Shown here piece by piece: positions 33,927 to 46,744 of a stretch of 64,000 nucleotides of DNA. This DNA comes from Hydnum rufescens UP504. Taxonomy: Eukaryota > Basidiomycota > Agaricomycetes > Cantharellales > Hydnaceae. The notes below the pieces were generated by a model. It was given only the letters and a program-made list of their open reading frames with translations, was not told where the DNA came from and ran no database searches. Numbering within the stretch: the stretch's first letter is position 1; each line of letters begins with the position of its first letter. The stretch spans positions 15,754 to 79,753 of the forward strand of contig MU128929.1 in the NCBI GenBank assembly GCA_014904985.1, read 5' to 3'. Position numbers and translations under genes: made by a program.

Positions 33927-34336
33927 TTATTATTCGCACATTACCATAAGGGACATTCTTCGTGTACATATTTTGATTAGGTAGCGCCGTACACTAGAGC
34001 GACGTACCCGCATTCCAAACTATACCAAGACCGGGCCACCGGGTAGTTCCCGAAGGATTCTATTTCGCACGGGCCAAGGACTACTTGTGGATCCCCAAGA
34101 ATCCGGGAAGTGATGCCAAGAGGTAACACAAGGTGAGAATATTGTGGGTTTCGTGTCAGCGAGGACAAGCGCATCACTGTCACTGTCGCATTGCCATGCC
34201 CGAAAGACGGCTTTACCGGAAGCTTCCATTTCAAGGCCGTTATCTCCCGGGGGTCATTATAGGGAAGAGCATTAAAGGTCTTGTCTAAGAGCTCACACTC
34301 CACCAACCCCACCAACTTGTGTTCTGTGCGTTCGAT
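33927..34336. other. intergenic spacer and pyruvate carboxylase leader
   Basis: 410 bp between two plus-strand genes. An antisense frame spans it and runs into the carboxylase start, with no family similarity that I recognise. Confidence 0.4.
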
Positions 34337-37300
34337 ATGACTCTCAATCCTCACTACGGCCAAAGTCCGGGCCCAGGGAGCGTGTCTCTCCCAGGTACTC
34401 CTGTCCACAGCATCCAGACCATTCGTCGTCGAGTTGCTGGTCACCATGGCCCGCTCACCAAGATTCTCGTCGCAAATCGAGGGGTACGTATCGTGGACCA
34501 CCTCCTTTTCTATCTCATGCTCAGCCTCTGCTCAAGGAAATCGCAATACGAGTATTCCGCACTGCGCACGAGTTAGCAATGCACACTGTCGCTATCTACT
34601 CCTACGAAGATCGCTTGTCGGCGCATCGGCAAAAGGTAGGACCCAAAATAGAGTCCCTGCTCCAATTCTGCCGGCTAATGTTCCGGGTGCTTTGGGGTAT
34701 TAGGCCGATGAAGCCTACCAAGTCGGCCAGGGCCTCACCCCCGTGGGGGCATACCTCGCGCAAGAAGATATCGTTCGGATTGCCTTGGAGCATGGCGTCG
34801 ATATGATCCATCCTGGGTAATTGTCCTCGTCTAACGGCATGAGGAGTCAATTGCAAATCTAATCATGCATATTCTATTCCAGGTACGGTTTCCTCAGCGA
34901 AAATGCGCACTTTGCGAAGATGGTCGAGGACGCGGGTATCGTCTTCGTTGGCCCCAGCCCCGATGTTATCGATAGCCTCGGAGACAAGACCAAGGCGCGC
35001 ACTCTGGGTACTGTTACACAGAACGTGGTAATGACACGTGATTGATGTGGCTTCCTCTGTAGCAATGAAGGTCGGCGTCCCCGTCGTTCCAGGTACACCC
35101 GGCCCCGTGGCCAGGTTTGAGGACGGATGGAGCTTCACAGAGCAGCATGGCTATCCTGGTATGTACTTTTTTCTGCCTTTTTTTTTAACCTTCGCAACTC
35201 AATGTGTGTGTATAGTCATTATTAAGGCCGCTATGGGCGGTGGGGGCGTGGCATGAGGGTTGTCCGAGAAAAAGCCGAATTCGAAGATGCATTTACTCGC
35301 GCCGTCAGCGAGGCTAAATCTGCCTTTGGCGATGGGACTGTCTTCATCGAACGTTTCCTTGAACGACCACGTCATATCGAAGTCCAGATCTTGGCTGATG
35401 CCGAAGGAAACGTTGTCCATCTCTTCGAGCGTGACTGTTCTGTACAGCGCCGACACCAGAAAGTCGTCGAAGTCGCCCCAGCCACTCACCTTCCGGAGAT
35501 AACCCGGAATGCAATTCTTGCGGACGCGATCAAGCTTGCGAAAAGCGTCGGGTATCGCAATGCCGGTACGGCCGAATTTCTCGTTGACCAGGCTGGTCGG
35601 CATTACTTCATCGAAATCAATCCACGCATCCAAGTTGAACACACTATCACCGGTTAGCATTAAGCCGGTTATCTAATCTAGGGCGATCTCCTATGACGTC
35701 TTATCTCCGTAATAATTATAGAGGAAATCACGGGTATCGATATTGTCTCCGCCCAAATCCAGATCGCAGCTGGTGGCACTCTCCCTCAACTGGGATTAAC
35801 CCAGGAAGCTATCTCGAAACGTGGATTCGCCATCCAATGCCGAATCACCACCGAAGACCCTGCAGTCAACTTTCAACCTGACACGGGTAAGATCGAAGTC
35901 TACCGCAGTGCTGGTGGAAACGGTGTCCGTCTCGACTCCAGCTCTGGTTTCGCCGGGGCACAGATTACCGCAAGTCTTGTTGTACTCTGTTGTCGCTGGA
36001 TTCGTGTCCCTAACATGTGTTTGTTTTGTGTTTTCTTCGACAGCCCCATTACGACAGTCTACTAGTCAAGGTCTCCGTCAGCGGAACCACGTATGAGATC
36101 GCCCGTCGGAAAATGCTCCGGGCCTTGGTCGAGTTCCGGATTCGTGGTGTCAAGACTAACATTCCATTCCTATTCCGTCTTCTCACCCATGACGTTTTTA
36201 TTAACGGGAAGACATGGACCACGGTACCAATGAATCCTAGCGCCCACCGTGAAATCGAGATTAACACTTTTTTTTTAGTTCATCGACGATACACCAGATT
36301 TATTCAAGCTTGTACAGAGTCAAAACCGTGCACAGAAACTACTTGCTTATCTCGGAGACCTTGCCGTCAACGGGAGCGGTATCAAGGGCCAGGTGGTAAG
36401 TCTCCTCCCTATCAGCCTGTATCTCAAGCAATCGCCATTCTCAAGTAGCATACGGACGTGTGCAGGGTGAGCCTGGGCTCCACGAGGAAGTGCAAGTCCC
36501 CAAATTCCCCAATCGTGAAGACCCCAGCGGTCTCCCGCTGGATGCGTCACTACCATGCGAACAAGGCTGGCGGACGATCATTATCGAGCACGGTCCAGCA
36601 GCATTCGCGAAGGCCGTGCGCGAGTATCCCGGTGTATTGATTATGGACACCACTTGGCGTGACGCACATCAGTCGCTCCTTGCGACGCGGCTCCGGACCA
36701 TTGATATGGCCAATATCGCGAAAGAAACCAGCTATGCGCTTGCGAACGCGTATAGTCTTGAGTGTTGGGGTGGAGCGACGTTTGATGTGGCTATGCGCTT
36801 CTTATACGAAGATCCATGGGATCGTCTCGTGTGTAATTCTCGTGAATTTTGGAAAGCCCGTTGATCTGAAAGTTATTCCTTAGAGAAAACTGCGTAAGCT
36901 TGTCCCGAACATTCCATTCCAGGCTCTAATCCGAGGAGCGAATGCCGTGGGATACACTAGCTACCCGTGCGTTGCCTCTCGTTCGCTGCCTTGTCGTTTT
37001 GGACTGATCGTACCTCTGCCTGTACAATTAGCGACAACGCGATCTACGATTTCTCGAAGAAGGCGGTCGAGAACGGATTGGACATCTTCCGTGTCTTCGA
37101 TGCTTTGAACTACATTGGTAAGTAGTGGTATCATTAATTCAGCGACTTGGATTTCGTGTTCACATATTGTGTTTCCTGTTTTCCAGAAAACGTTCGTCAC
37201 GTAATTATTTTGACGTCGTCTTTTTGACTGATTACCCGTGCTAACAGATGAGACTCGGTATTGACGCAGCCAAAAGAGCTGGTGGTGTTGTCGAGGCCGT

Positions 37301-39335
37301 TGTCTGCTACAGCGGGGATGTAGCGGACCCCAAGAAGTCGAAGTACACTCTCGACTACTACATGGACTTTGTAGCAGAGCTGGTCGCCGAGGGTATTCAT
37401 GTTCTCGGTATCAAAGACATGGCAGGCCTTCTCAAACCTCAAGCTGCCACAATGTCAGTAGTCGTTCACCGTTGCGTCCACTGCCTAGCTTAGATGGATT
37501 GTTTGTCTGACTCTTTGATTTCCCTCAATTCTCCAATTCAGACTTATTGGGGCCATTCGCAAGAAATACCCAGACTTGCCTATTCACGTCCACTCCCATG
37601 ACACGGCCGGTATCGCCGTGTCGAGTATGCTGGCCGCTGCTGCTGCCGGTGCTGACGTCGTAGATGTGGCTATCGATAGTGCGTATCTGACCCCAATGTC
37701 TGATCTCGTTGGTCTCACAAAATTTCTCGGCTCCTTGTACTTTCACTGTGTTCAGGCATGTCCGGAATCACGTCTCAGCCTTCGATGGGTGCCGTCTGTG
37801 GAGCACTTGAGCAGACAGGCCTGGGAACTGGTATCAAGTATGCCGATATCCAGGCGCTCAACTTGTACTGGTCACAGGTGCGCTTACTGTACAGCTGCTT
37901 CGAAGCACCTGTCCGGGCGTCGGACTCCAGTGTATTCGAGCATGAGATGCCTGGAGGCCAGTATACCAACCTCATGGTGCGTTATATTGATCATACTGGA
38001 GTGAACAAGCGCCGAAATTGCTTTGATTCAGTTCCAAGCCTCGCAATTGGGTCTTGGTACACAATGGGCAGAGATCAAGAAGAAGTATATCGAGGCTAAT
38101 GCACTTGTAAGTTGTCTTTCATCGTTAGCTAAGGCTGCGACAGCGAGATATTGACATATTCCCAACTTCCCAGTGCGGAGATATCATCAAGGTATTCCAT
38201 ATTCTTCAATGAGACAGGGAAGCCATCGGGTCGAACAGTCCTCTTACCTCGATTCGTTTAGGTCACCCCATCATCCAAAGTCGTTGGTGACTTTGCCCAG
38301 TGGATGACATCCAACTCGCTATCAAAGCAAGATGTCCTTGATAAGGCGGAGCACCTCGACTTCCCATCATCCGTCGTCGAGTTCTTCCAGGGATACCTTG
38401 GACAACCTGTTGGAGGCTTCCCAGAGCCTCTGCGGACACATGTCATTCGGGATAAACCCGCATCGACGGCCGACCTGGCGCTACCATGGCCCCTATTGAC
38501 TTCAGGAAGGTGAAGGCTGATTTACGTGCAAAGTTCGGGAAGCACATTACGGATGTGGACGTCTCGTCGTATGTCATGTTCCCCAAGGTAAGTAGTACTG
38601 TGGGGTGATAAGTTGTCTGGTAATGGTGATGATCTCGAACTCCTTCCCTGCAGGTTTTCGAAGAGTACCAGGGATTCGTGGAGAAATATAGCGATCTAAG
38701 GCAAGTCTGACGATTCAGGCTTATCTTCGTGTGCTTATCATTCATTGTAGCGTTGTCCCCACGCGCTTCTTCCTCGGCAAACCCAAGATCGGGGAAGAGA
38801 TGCACATCTCCATCGAGAAAGGAAAGACCCTAATCATCAAGGTTCTCGCTATCGGCAGCGTGGATGAACATCGTGGAACCCGAGACGTCTGGTTCGAAGT
38901 CAATGGAGAGGTGGGGTCCAGTTCTCCTAATGGGGATCGTGAGCCGTATCCTGAGCTAACTGCGTCCGTTTAATCAGTCACGGGCAGTAGCTGTCGAAGA
39001 CAACTCGGCAGCGATTGAGACTGTTCGGCGAGAAAAGGCGACGGCGGATCCAGGGTCAGTTGGAGCCCCAATGTCTGGTGTCGTGGTGGAAGTCCGCGTC
39101 AAGGAGGGACAAGAGGTCAAGAAAGGCGATGTCTTATGCGTGCAAAGCGCAATGAAGGTCCGTCCTTCACTTCCTTTTTGGGAAACTTTTTATTCACACT
39201 CTCTGTCACACACCCTTGCGATCGTAGATGGAAAGTGCCGTTTCGGCTCCCGTGTCTGGACACATCAAGCGAGTGCTGGTGCACGAGGGAGACAGCCTAA
39301 GTCAGGGCGACTTGGTAGTAGAACTGTCAAATTGA
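34337..39335 (+). CDS. PYC1: pyruvate carboxylase (biotin enzyme)
   Basis: Carboxylates pyruvate to oxaloacetate (anaplerosis). 23 exons: 34337-34483, 34537-34635, 34704-34816, 34883-35007, 35063-35158, 35216-35652, 35722-35969, 36044-36223, 36279-36395, 36466-36828, 36884-36966, 37032-37117, 37187-37191, 37248-37453, 37542-37678, 37756-37976, 38032-38106, 38174-38191, 38262-38587, 38654-38700, 38751-38910, 38978-39157, 39228-39335; about 1192 residues (yeast 1178). Biotin carboxylase: [33 protein letters not shown]. Carboxyltransferase: [24 protein letters not shown]. The biotinyl lysine is in SAMKMES (about residue 1157). Two frame breaks are single-base losses at GGGGG 35242-35246 and CCC 38457-38459. 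Introns after 35969 and 38700 are GC-AG. Confidence 0.95.
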
Positions 39336-39676
39336 AGATTTTGCGTGTACTTCAATTTGCGTGTACAAACAATGTGCGATCATATCTAAGAAATTTTATT
39401 GATTTGGGAACTGTCAAGACAACTACCCATCGCAGAGATCAGCGTGAGAGGCTCGCTCGATGCCGAAAGGGCGAAGCGAAGGGGTGCACCCCCAAGTAGG
39501 AGAGGACAATATCAAGTTCGGTGATTTGGAAACCTCGACCAATATCCCCTTCGTCCCCGTAGTTCGGACCCTCTCTGTTCATTCGACATCCGATTGAACT
39601 GGGAGAGAGACAGGAATGCCGGAATGATGATACGAGTAACTTGGATCCCCGACGACGCAAGCGAGCATGAATATCG

Positions 39677-39691
39677 CCCCCCCCCCCCCCC
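39677..39691 (+). repeat. C15 homopolymer
   Basis: Fifteen C in a row, about 340 bp past the pyruvate carboxylase stop. On the minus strand this is a G15 run. Confidence 0.85.
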
Positions 39692-40270
39692 AGGGTATCT
39701 AATCCAATTGGGGGTGAAGCTATGCCAAAGGAAATGGAGCGGGAGAGCGGAGATGGATGGATGGACGTTGTTGGTCTTTGATTCAAACTAGTTGCCAGTT
39801 TATTCCCGAAAAGGCTCGAATAATGCAACCCCACCCCACCCCATTGTGATAGTGGGTTCGGAAGGTGAGGAGTAAAAAGGTACGTGCGTACCTTTTTTTT
39901 CGTGCCTTCGGACCCTTTCTCCTCCGTGCTCCGACGACGCCTCGTATCGGCTATGAGGATCGAAGCGCTCTTTCTCTTCATCTGATTTTCGTTGTTGTAG
40001 GGCGTTAATGGAGCAGTGAGAAAAAAAATAGGCGGCATTCATCTCGGTTTATTTAGGGCTCTCGATATCACTGTAAGAAGGATGGTGATGGGCGGCGGGA
40101 TAGGAGGCCGACGACGTACCTACCCTAGCGGAGGGTGGTGAGCCACTGACGATAAGCAGAACGGATCTTTCACAAGTAAAATAAGTGTCTTCCTGATCGA
40201 AACGGGCAAAACAATCAAGTTTGATTACATACTACCGGTTGAGGCCTTTCAATTTGCAATGTGAGGTTTT

Positions 40271-40316
40271 GGGGGGGGTTGCACAGCGATTTGCAATTGG
40301 GTTGGGGGGGGGGGGG
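40271..40316 (+). repeat. G8 and G13 runs (possible quadruplex)
   Basis: Eight G, a 25-nt spacer containing one GGG, then thirteen G. Confidence 0.7.
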
Positions 40317-41180
40317 AGATCCATATAGGAACTCATGTTTGGCGAGCCCGATCAGTTCTGCGTGTGCAAACTGTCAACGATTATGCTATATATCTGACGG
40401 CGTGATTGGCCGCCTGGAATAAGCGGTAGCCAGACACCGTCCTCTAAGGTAAGAGTTTTCTCCCAGGAAATTCAGTTAAGTCTATTATGATTTAATGAAA
40501 AAATGACAATGATTTGAACGTACCATGATCGTCCGACCGAACGCAAATCATCTGGCCTAGACCGAACGAAGGAAGGAAGCGATCACGAGGTATATCTCTT
40601 CGTTCCTCGAGCCATCCTCGAAAAACCCTCTCCCCGGCGTTCGTCTGATTGGGCGGATAAGAGCAAACATACAATTCCGGATCTGGCTCAAGCGTTGATT
40701 TCAGGTTCTGGGAAGAATTATAATGAACACCGCACAACATCCGGTTATTGGTGGACCCTGAAAAGAAAAAAAAAAAAAGGCACGCCACACGAAGGAGGGG
40801 TGGGGGACGGATCCAGGGCCCACGGGGGATCAGGAAGCGCCTCAAATATATTCAGTATTCATTTCTTTGGGTGTTACTGCGGGTTCGGTAAAGGAATTGG
40901 TGCATTGTTCTTGCGTTATTTTTCATATTCGTGGATATCCAATGTTATCTGCCGCATTGCTGAACAGGGCAAAAAAACTCTCGCTACACACGAGGGGGAG
41001 CCGCGCGCTCAATTGTAATGGCTGAATGCAGTTTTTTAGGGTCCCGAAGATTATGAAGGGTGGGGCACGGGCCCTGTGTCAGGCGCCATTGATAAGAAAC
41101 TCGAACGCTTACCAGCGTGCTGGAAAATATCGCAGAAAGCAATGAAGATGATATGCAGGGATATCGTGAAGATCGCCCTT

Positions 41181-44100
41181 GTGTGTCAAGCCAGTGAGCA
41201 CATCCCGAGTTTTATCCGGAGATATCAGGCCCGCCTCGCCGCAGCCAGGCCTCTTTATGGATGAGCTTCGTGACGATAGCGGTCCCCGGGGTTCCTTGTC
41301 TCGTTGTCGGTATCAACCAAGATATTGCAATGCTTGGAATGTCAATAAAATGATCGAGATAGTCGAACAACCTAAGAATATATGGCACCCAACTGCGCGA
41401 GTCTAACGAGAAGTTTCGGTCAGGTAACGGGGAGGCTGGAACCTCAGTATGCCCAGAAATTAATATCGTCGCCATGATAAAGGTGCCATGCAGAAAAAGT
41501 TCGAGTCCTCAAGATTGTGGAAATTACAAGGCAAGGTGGGCCTGGCTATTCTCACTCAGATCCAAGGAAAGTGCAGGACCGGACCGAGTCGATTGAGATG
41601 CACAGAGAGGATTGGCGAGTAGTTCTGGATCCGAGTACACCCAACGTGGAGAAGAGAGCATCTTATACTCTGGGGTGAACGAATACGAAACAAGAGAAAC
41701 GGAGGACTTTGGGGGGGTATCTGAGATCCTGCCCCTGAGCGAGGACGACGACTTGGAGGTGACGCCTAGCGACAACCATGAACGACAGGGCCCCACGCCA
41801 TGGCAAGGGATAGAGTCCCCACCGATCTCAAAACCGGCCAGCGCAGTAGATTGCAGGATCCACAGACCCAATGGGTCTCTTCGGTGCCATGGTAGCGAGC
41901 AGAGTATCAACACGTGTACTTGATGACCAAGGGCCAAGGGCTCGAAGGAGCACGAAGAGCTTTGTTGTCATCGCACCGAATATCATCTCCCATAATACTG
42001 GAGAGAATGCATAAGGAGCGTCAATCAGGGGGGATATGGAAGCATCGCACTGAGGACATCCTTGCAGCAGTCGAACCCTAGTCTGGTTGAGGTATACGTC
42101 ACCGGAAACCGGACCGCGCGGGTCTACGTTACGGAAAAGTACGTATGGAATGCCAATCGATAGGTGCATGAAGAGTACCAGGATCCTGGCTCTTTCGAGT
42201 AGAGGATCCCTCGGTCGCTTTTGGAGAGGTAGTCGAGCGACGGAGTGGTGGCATAGATACAAGATCGGAGGCGCAAAAATCCATGAGGGTCCACTAGTTC
42301 CATGGCCGTGACTAGAAACACGGTGATGAATGCGCCGGATGGTCGCCGCACTCGAAAGCGTCCTAAAAGAGAATGCCTTCTCCGTTTGAACAGCCGCCCT
42401 TTGTACCGTCCACGAGGATATCAGTATTAGGTGGGAATGAAATCAAAAGGGTTCGATTACCTGGGTGCACATTTACCCCAACAGACCAGATTGTCCACAC
42501 TTGCTATATCGAATGACGAGGGCTAGGCACCCCCGGGACAACTGTGAAAGCGTAAGGAGATAAGGGTTTTCCAGATCAGGGGTTGGGTATTCCATTCCTA
42601 CGCACCGGGAGGGGTTGATCAACGCTACGGATATACAAAAACCCCATGAATAGTTTTGGCACAGAGGGTCCTCAGAGCAGGCCTGGAATGGTCCGACATT
42701 TGATACTTGAGAGCTATCCATTCCTCTCACATGCGACAAGTCTTCCTTCTTCCCAGGGGTCGATTCATGTAGCAAGAGATAGCATATAGAAAAAAGTGGA
42801 GATACGAATGAGATGAGAGAAGATATAGTGGATACGGACCGGCAGAGTATAATAATAGTCCAGTGCATTGACGATCATGAAATCTTCGTACTACTTGCTA
42901 TTCTGGGGAGCAAGTTAATACGAAGGCGATGGTGCGTAAAGGAGCTACCTCGTTCAGGTGCGAACATAGGGTAGACGATGTGCCACTGTACGGTGGTCCC
43001 TGGCGCTGGATGAACCAGTTTATTTTTTTTCCGAATCGTGAGAGAATCATATGCCTCAGGAATGGCGGATATGGGATCCCATTCGATCCCAATGGCGCAA
43101 GAGTCAATGGCACTGGGGCGGTTCCCGAGGCTGTTCCGTGGATTGAGCTTTGGAAACGGATAAATCGAACGCAGCAACGCGAAGCACAGGAAGCTTAGTC
43201 TCAAAAGACTTATGTCCATGGGCCGAGCTGAACTAAATGGCGGCACACCACGATTCAGTCCAGACCATTGGGGCAGAATCGTGGTCATGTTCGGATATTC
43301 CCGAACGGCGCGTAGCAGTGCCCACATCCTGACATCCTGTTTTCCAAGCTGTATGACAAGACCGTTTGCGTTCCGGGTCCCTCCAACCTAATACTAATTT
43401 TGGTCGTAAGAATAAGAGCACTGCTAACCCTGTGCTTACAGCCCTGGGTGCGGTGACTCCCCCATACCTGATCACGCCCTCTGATGGCCACATAGTCCGA
43501 CGATCGATGAAAGAAAATACGTACGTGAATCTTCGGCGGCCGAAGGCACAAGCAGGGCAAGGAGAGACATCCGTGAGACTCTTTCACAGTGTGAGTGAGG
43601 GCATCCACCAATTTCTGGCATTAGAAGCTAGATACCGCTAAGCCCGAGGATTCGTGAGATAATCCTTGCCATGCACTCGTGTGCCTTTCTGTCTACACAT
43701 TCACGGCATGTGGCCATGTAGCTTATTTGTGCAGCAGGGGTTTGTGACCCTCGTTTCCGTGGGTGTTTCTTGAAAGACTGCCGATAAATTACGGCTGTGT
43801 GCCCTCGAGAAATTATTTCTGTCCATGACTTGTGGCCCCCGATTTATTCTTTCTGATGAGATCCGTGAGTCTCAACAATCGCCTGAGGCAACGAGGCTGC
43901 CATCATATATAATTCCGCAGTTCGATTCCAACTAGAAAGATGCCATCTTTCCGAGGTTTTTCCACAGCTCTTCCGTAAGCCCAGCAATTGCTTCGTCGAC
44001 AGGGACCAGGATATCCCCACGAGAAGCCCTAGAAACCTAGATGCCATCAGAGAACCAAGAAGATCGTCATTATTCATGGGAATCATTTGTGCATGAGCAG

Positions 44101-44514
44101 GACAAATGCCATCGAACACTCTCGTACGACAAACTGGAGGCAGCCACTTCACTCAGAGCATGTGGGAGCCTTTCCCTGATGAGCGGGTGGGAACACCCCT
44201 TGTCACGCAACAGCAAGCATACACACACAAAGGCGCCATGATGATGAGATCATGTACAGTAATCAGATTGAGTGTTAATGCCATGAAGATATATGCCACA
44301 CTACTGTGTGTATCTACGTAGCAAATTTGAGGAAAGCGGAGAAATTAAAGAACAAGAAAGTCAGTAGAAATAGGAGCGGTTGTTCGGGGCGCGGAGGGTG
44401 AATGCATCAGAAGGGATGGAGAATGAAAAGAGATAAACCACAAAGGCGCACAATAGAACCGGAAATCTCCGGAACACTACTGGCGCTCACGTACCTAGCG
44501 CTTTCCTTGTCGGC
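41181..44514. other. interval with possible diverged membrane-protein remnants
   Basis: Many frames of 70-150 codons overlap on both strands. On the minus strand, 42840-42890 reads DYYYTLPVRIHYIFSHLI-like sequence and about 41900-42000 reads LWEMIFGAMTTKLFVLLRAL. These two pieces resemble the first and a later transmembrane segment of the seven-helix DUF6533-type proteins common in mushrooms. I could not join them into one model, so no gene is claimed. Confidence 0.25.
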
Positions 44515-46744
44515 ATGCCCTCAGATGACGACCATTCCGATATTGGGACGAGCTACTTGCTCTCGCTGGCGATTCCAACCCCAACAAACCCCGCAAGAAG
44601 CGGCCTGCTCCTACTTCTGTTCCCAAACCAGGCTCATCCAAACGTCGAAAGCAAGAGTGAGGCTTTCAGTCTCTGTCCCTGGCCTTTTTGTGCCGCCATA
44701 TTGTTTGATGCCCCCTTCAATACTGCTTCTTACCTCCCGCTTTAGAGTTGTGGTAGACTCGGACGACGAGGAGCCTGAAAGCGAGGAGGACGAATCCAAT
44801 CCCTATCCTTTGGATGGCAAGTACAAGGATGAGCTTGATCGACAAAAGTGAGTGCGTTGGACAGCTTATATCGCCGATGCAGGCCGTTCAGCTATGCACT
44901 CCGCAGCTTGATGACACTGCCAGAGACAGAGCGAGAACGCATTATCAGCGAGCGGCTAGAACAGCGGCAGCGCCTGCAAGATAAACTTAATCTGGAACGA
45001 CTCGTGAAAGCCCAACGAAAACGACCGGACTCTCCTGAAGAAGAGACTGTTGCCAAGCCCGCTAAACGTGGGTCTGACCGCTCGTCCTGCACGGCGTTCC
45101 CCGCCATCTTTCAACTTTCCACACCCTCGTAGGCAAACCCCCCGTGACAGGAAAGACTCAGGAGAAGGCCCGGGCCTGGCTGCGCTTACGGAGAAGCGTC
45201 GGGCCAAGAAAGAGCGAGATGCAGCCAAGGTCGGTGTTTGCGGATGCAGATCAATGACGTTCGTCTCATTCGAATACCAGGAAGAACACGATGGGGAATC
45301 TCCTAAACCTAACCGCCAGGAGTCTTCGGACGAATCCTCTGAGGACGGTGAAATCAACAAAGTCGAAGAGGAGTACGATGAGGCCAAAAATAAACAGGCA
45401 GCCGAGGCGGTGACCTTGGAGGATATTTCCAAGGCACGAATCACTCGAGATATGCTGGCTAAATATTGTCATGCGCCATGGTTCGAAGAATTAGCCAAGG
45501 GTAAGCCATGCCGATCGCTGGCAATTCGTGTCCATACTGATATCTTCATCATCAGGAGGGTGGGTTCGCTACAACTTTGGACCGGACAGCAATGGCAATC
45601 CATGTTATCGCCTTTGCGAAGTAATAGGTAAGCGTCCGTGTATCTGCGGCCTCTGAGGAGAAGCGCAGATGAACGTGGTCATACTAGATGTCGGAGCAAA
45701 CTTGGTCCCACCTTACAATATCGATGAGAAGAGTCGGACTAACCGCCAACTGGAGCTTAAACATGGGACCCTCCAAAGGTGCTGGAATATGGATCGCGTC
45801 TCTAACGCCCATTCCCAGAGGTGCGATCCGCAGCAAAGTATCGGTAGCGTCGTTCAGGAATAAATACACAACTATTTCCAGGATGAGTTTGGGAGTCTCT
45901 GTCGACACATGGCAAAGGGAGATGTGAAGCTACCGAAGAAGGCTGCTCTCGAGAAGAAGCGACAGCAAATAAACAAGTTCGCCACGCAACGACTGACAGA
46001 GGTACGGCATACCGCCGCTAATGTCTACAGGCATTAGACTGCTTATGCATGGGCATGCCACTTCAGGCGGATCTGCAGACCATGATCACTGGGAAGAAGG
46101 AGATGGAAGAAAATCGGCCCTCATTCCAAACTTTACTTGCAAAGAAGGCACGGCTGAACCAGCAACGAACTTTGGCTCAAAATCGACGGGATCTGGCAGA
46201 AGTTGGTCAACTGACGGAAGAACTCGCTAAACTCGAAAAAGCCCATCCTGAACTGCTTGCGCACCGCACTCAGGAGGCTGACCGGACGGCGATCGTTAAC
46301 GAAAGGAATCGGAGAGCCAACCTGGAGGCCGTGCGATTACAAGAGAAGCCGAGAAAGAGCGTCGGAGGAAGGCGATGTTGGGGCATCGCTCGTCGGGCGC
46401 TCAGCGTCACCCCAAGTGAAAGCAGATCCGAGCGCCCGGGTGAAGACGCTCCCCAAGATCCGACACGAAGTTAACAGTGGTCAAGGTCGGTGATTAGCCA
46501 TTGTCCTGTCACGTCATTCTTACTTGCTCATCTGGTTTCCCACCTCTTGCGCTTGCTTTTGTTCCAATGTTTATTGTTCTGCTCAATTTCATGCTATTCT
46601 TGTAGACCTGGGACACCGTCAATAGGGTCCAAGCTTGAAGAGCCGGCGTCACGCGCGCCATTTCCCACCAACTCGATTACTAGCTCGAATTTTGATGTTC
46701 TGGCCAACTCTATCGAACTGGACCTGGGTGATTCTAGAATCTGA
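44515..46744 (+). CDS. RTF1: RNA polymerase II-associated protein Rtf1 (Paf1 complex)
   Basis: Paf1-complex subunit that promotes H2B ubiquitylation and elongation. Exons: 44515-44656, 44746-44847, 44907-45067, 45133-45229, 45281-45500, 45556-45627, 45688-45820, 45882-46001, 46067-46485, 46606-46744. N-terminus MPSDDDHSDIG with an acidic/basic region, then YPLDGKYKDELDRQ, MTLPETERERII and EKRRAKKERD. The Plus-3 domain starts at KARITRDMLAKYC and includes WVRYNFG, YNIDEKSRTNRQLELKHG and CWNMDRVSNA. A coiled coil (about LNQQRTLAQNRRDLAEV) follows, and the end is SIELDLGDSRI. Single-base losses are needed at GGG 44545-44547 and CCC 45808-45810, and apparently at about 46345 and 46410-46413 in exon 9. 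Intron 45230-45280 (51 bp) is in frame and may be retained. Confidence 0.85.

Larger units (their letters stand above)
39336..41180. other. gene-free interval with long homopolymers
   Basis: No supported gene. Contains a 15-base C run (39677-39691), G runs of 8 (40271-40278) and 13 (40304-40316), and an A run near 40768-40779. A 199-codon minus frame (39439-40038) crosses the C run and has no family motif. Confidence 0.45.

Noticed and set aside
33977..34501. 174-codon minus-strand frame over the start of pyruvate carboxylase
   Set aside because: It is antisense to the conserved first carboxylase exon and has no family motif; treated as a shadow.
39439..40038. 199-codon minus-strand frame
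   Set aside because: It crosses the C15 run, is low-complexity and shows no motif or splice structure.
45067..45071. An alternative donor for RTF1 intron 3 (after 45071)
   Set aside because: It avoids a frameshift but gives RQTPRDRKDSGEGPG in place of the family-like KTQEKARA block. The 45067 donor (GTGGGT) with one missing C was preferred, though the alternative cannot be excluded.
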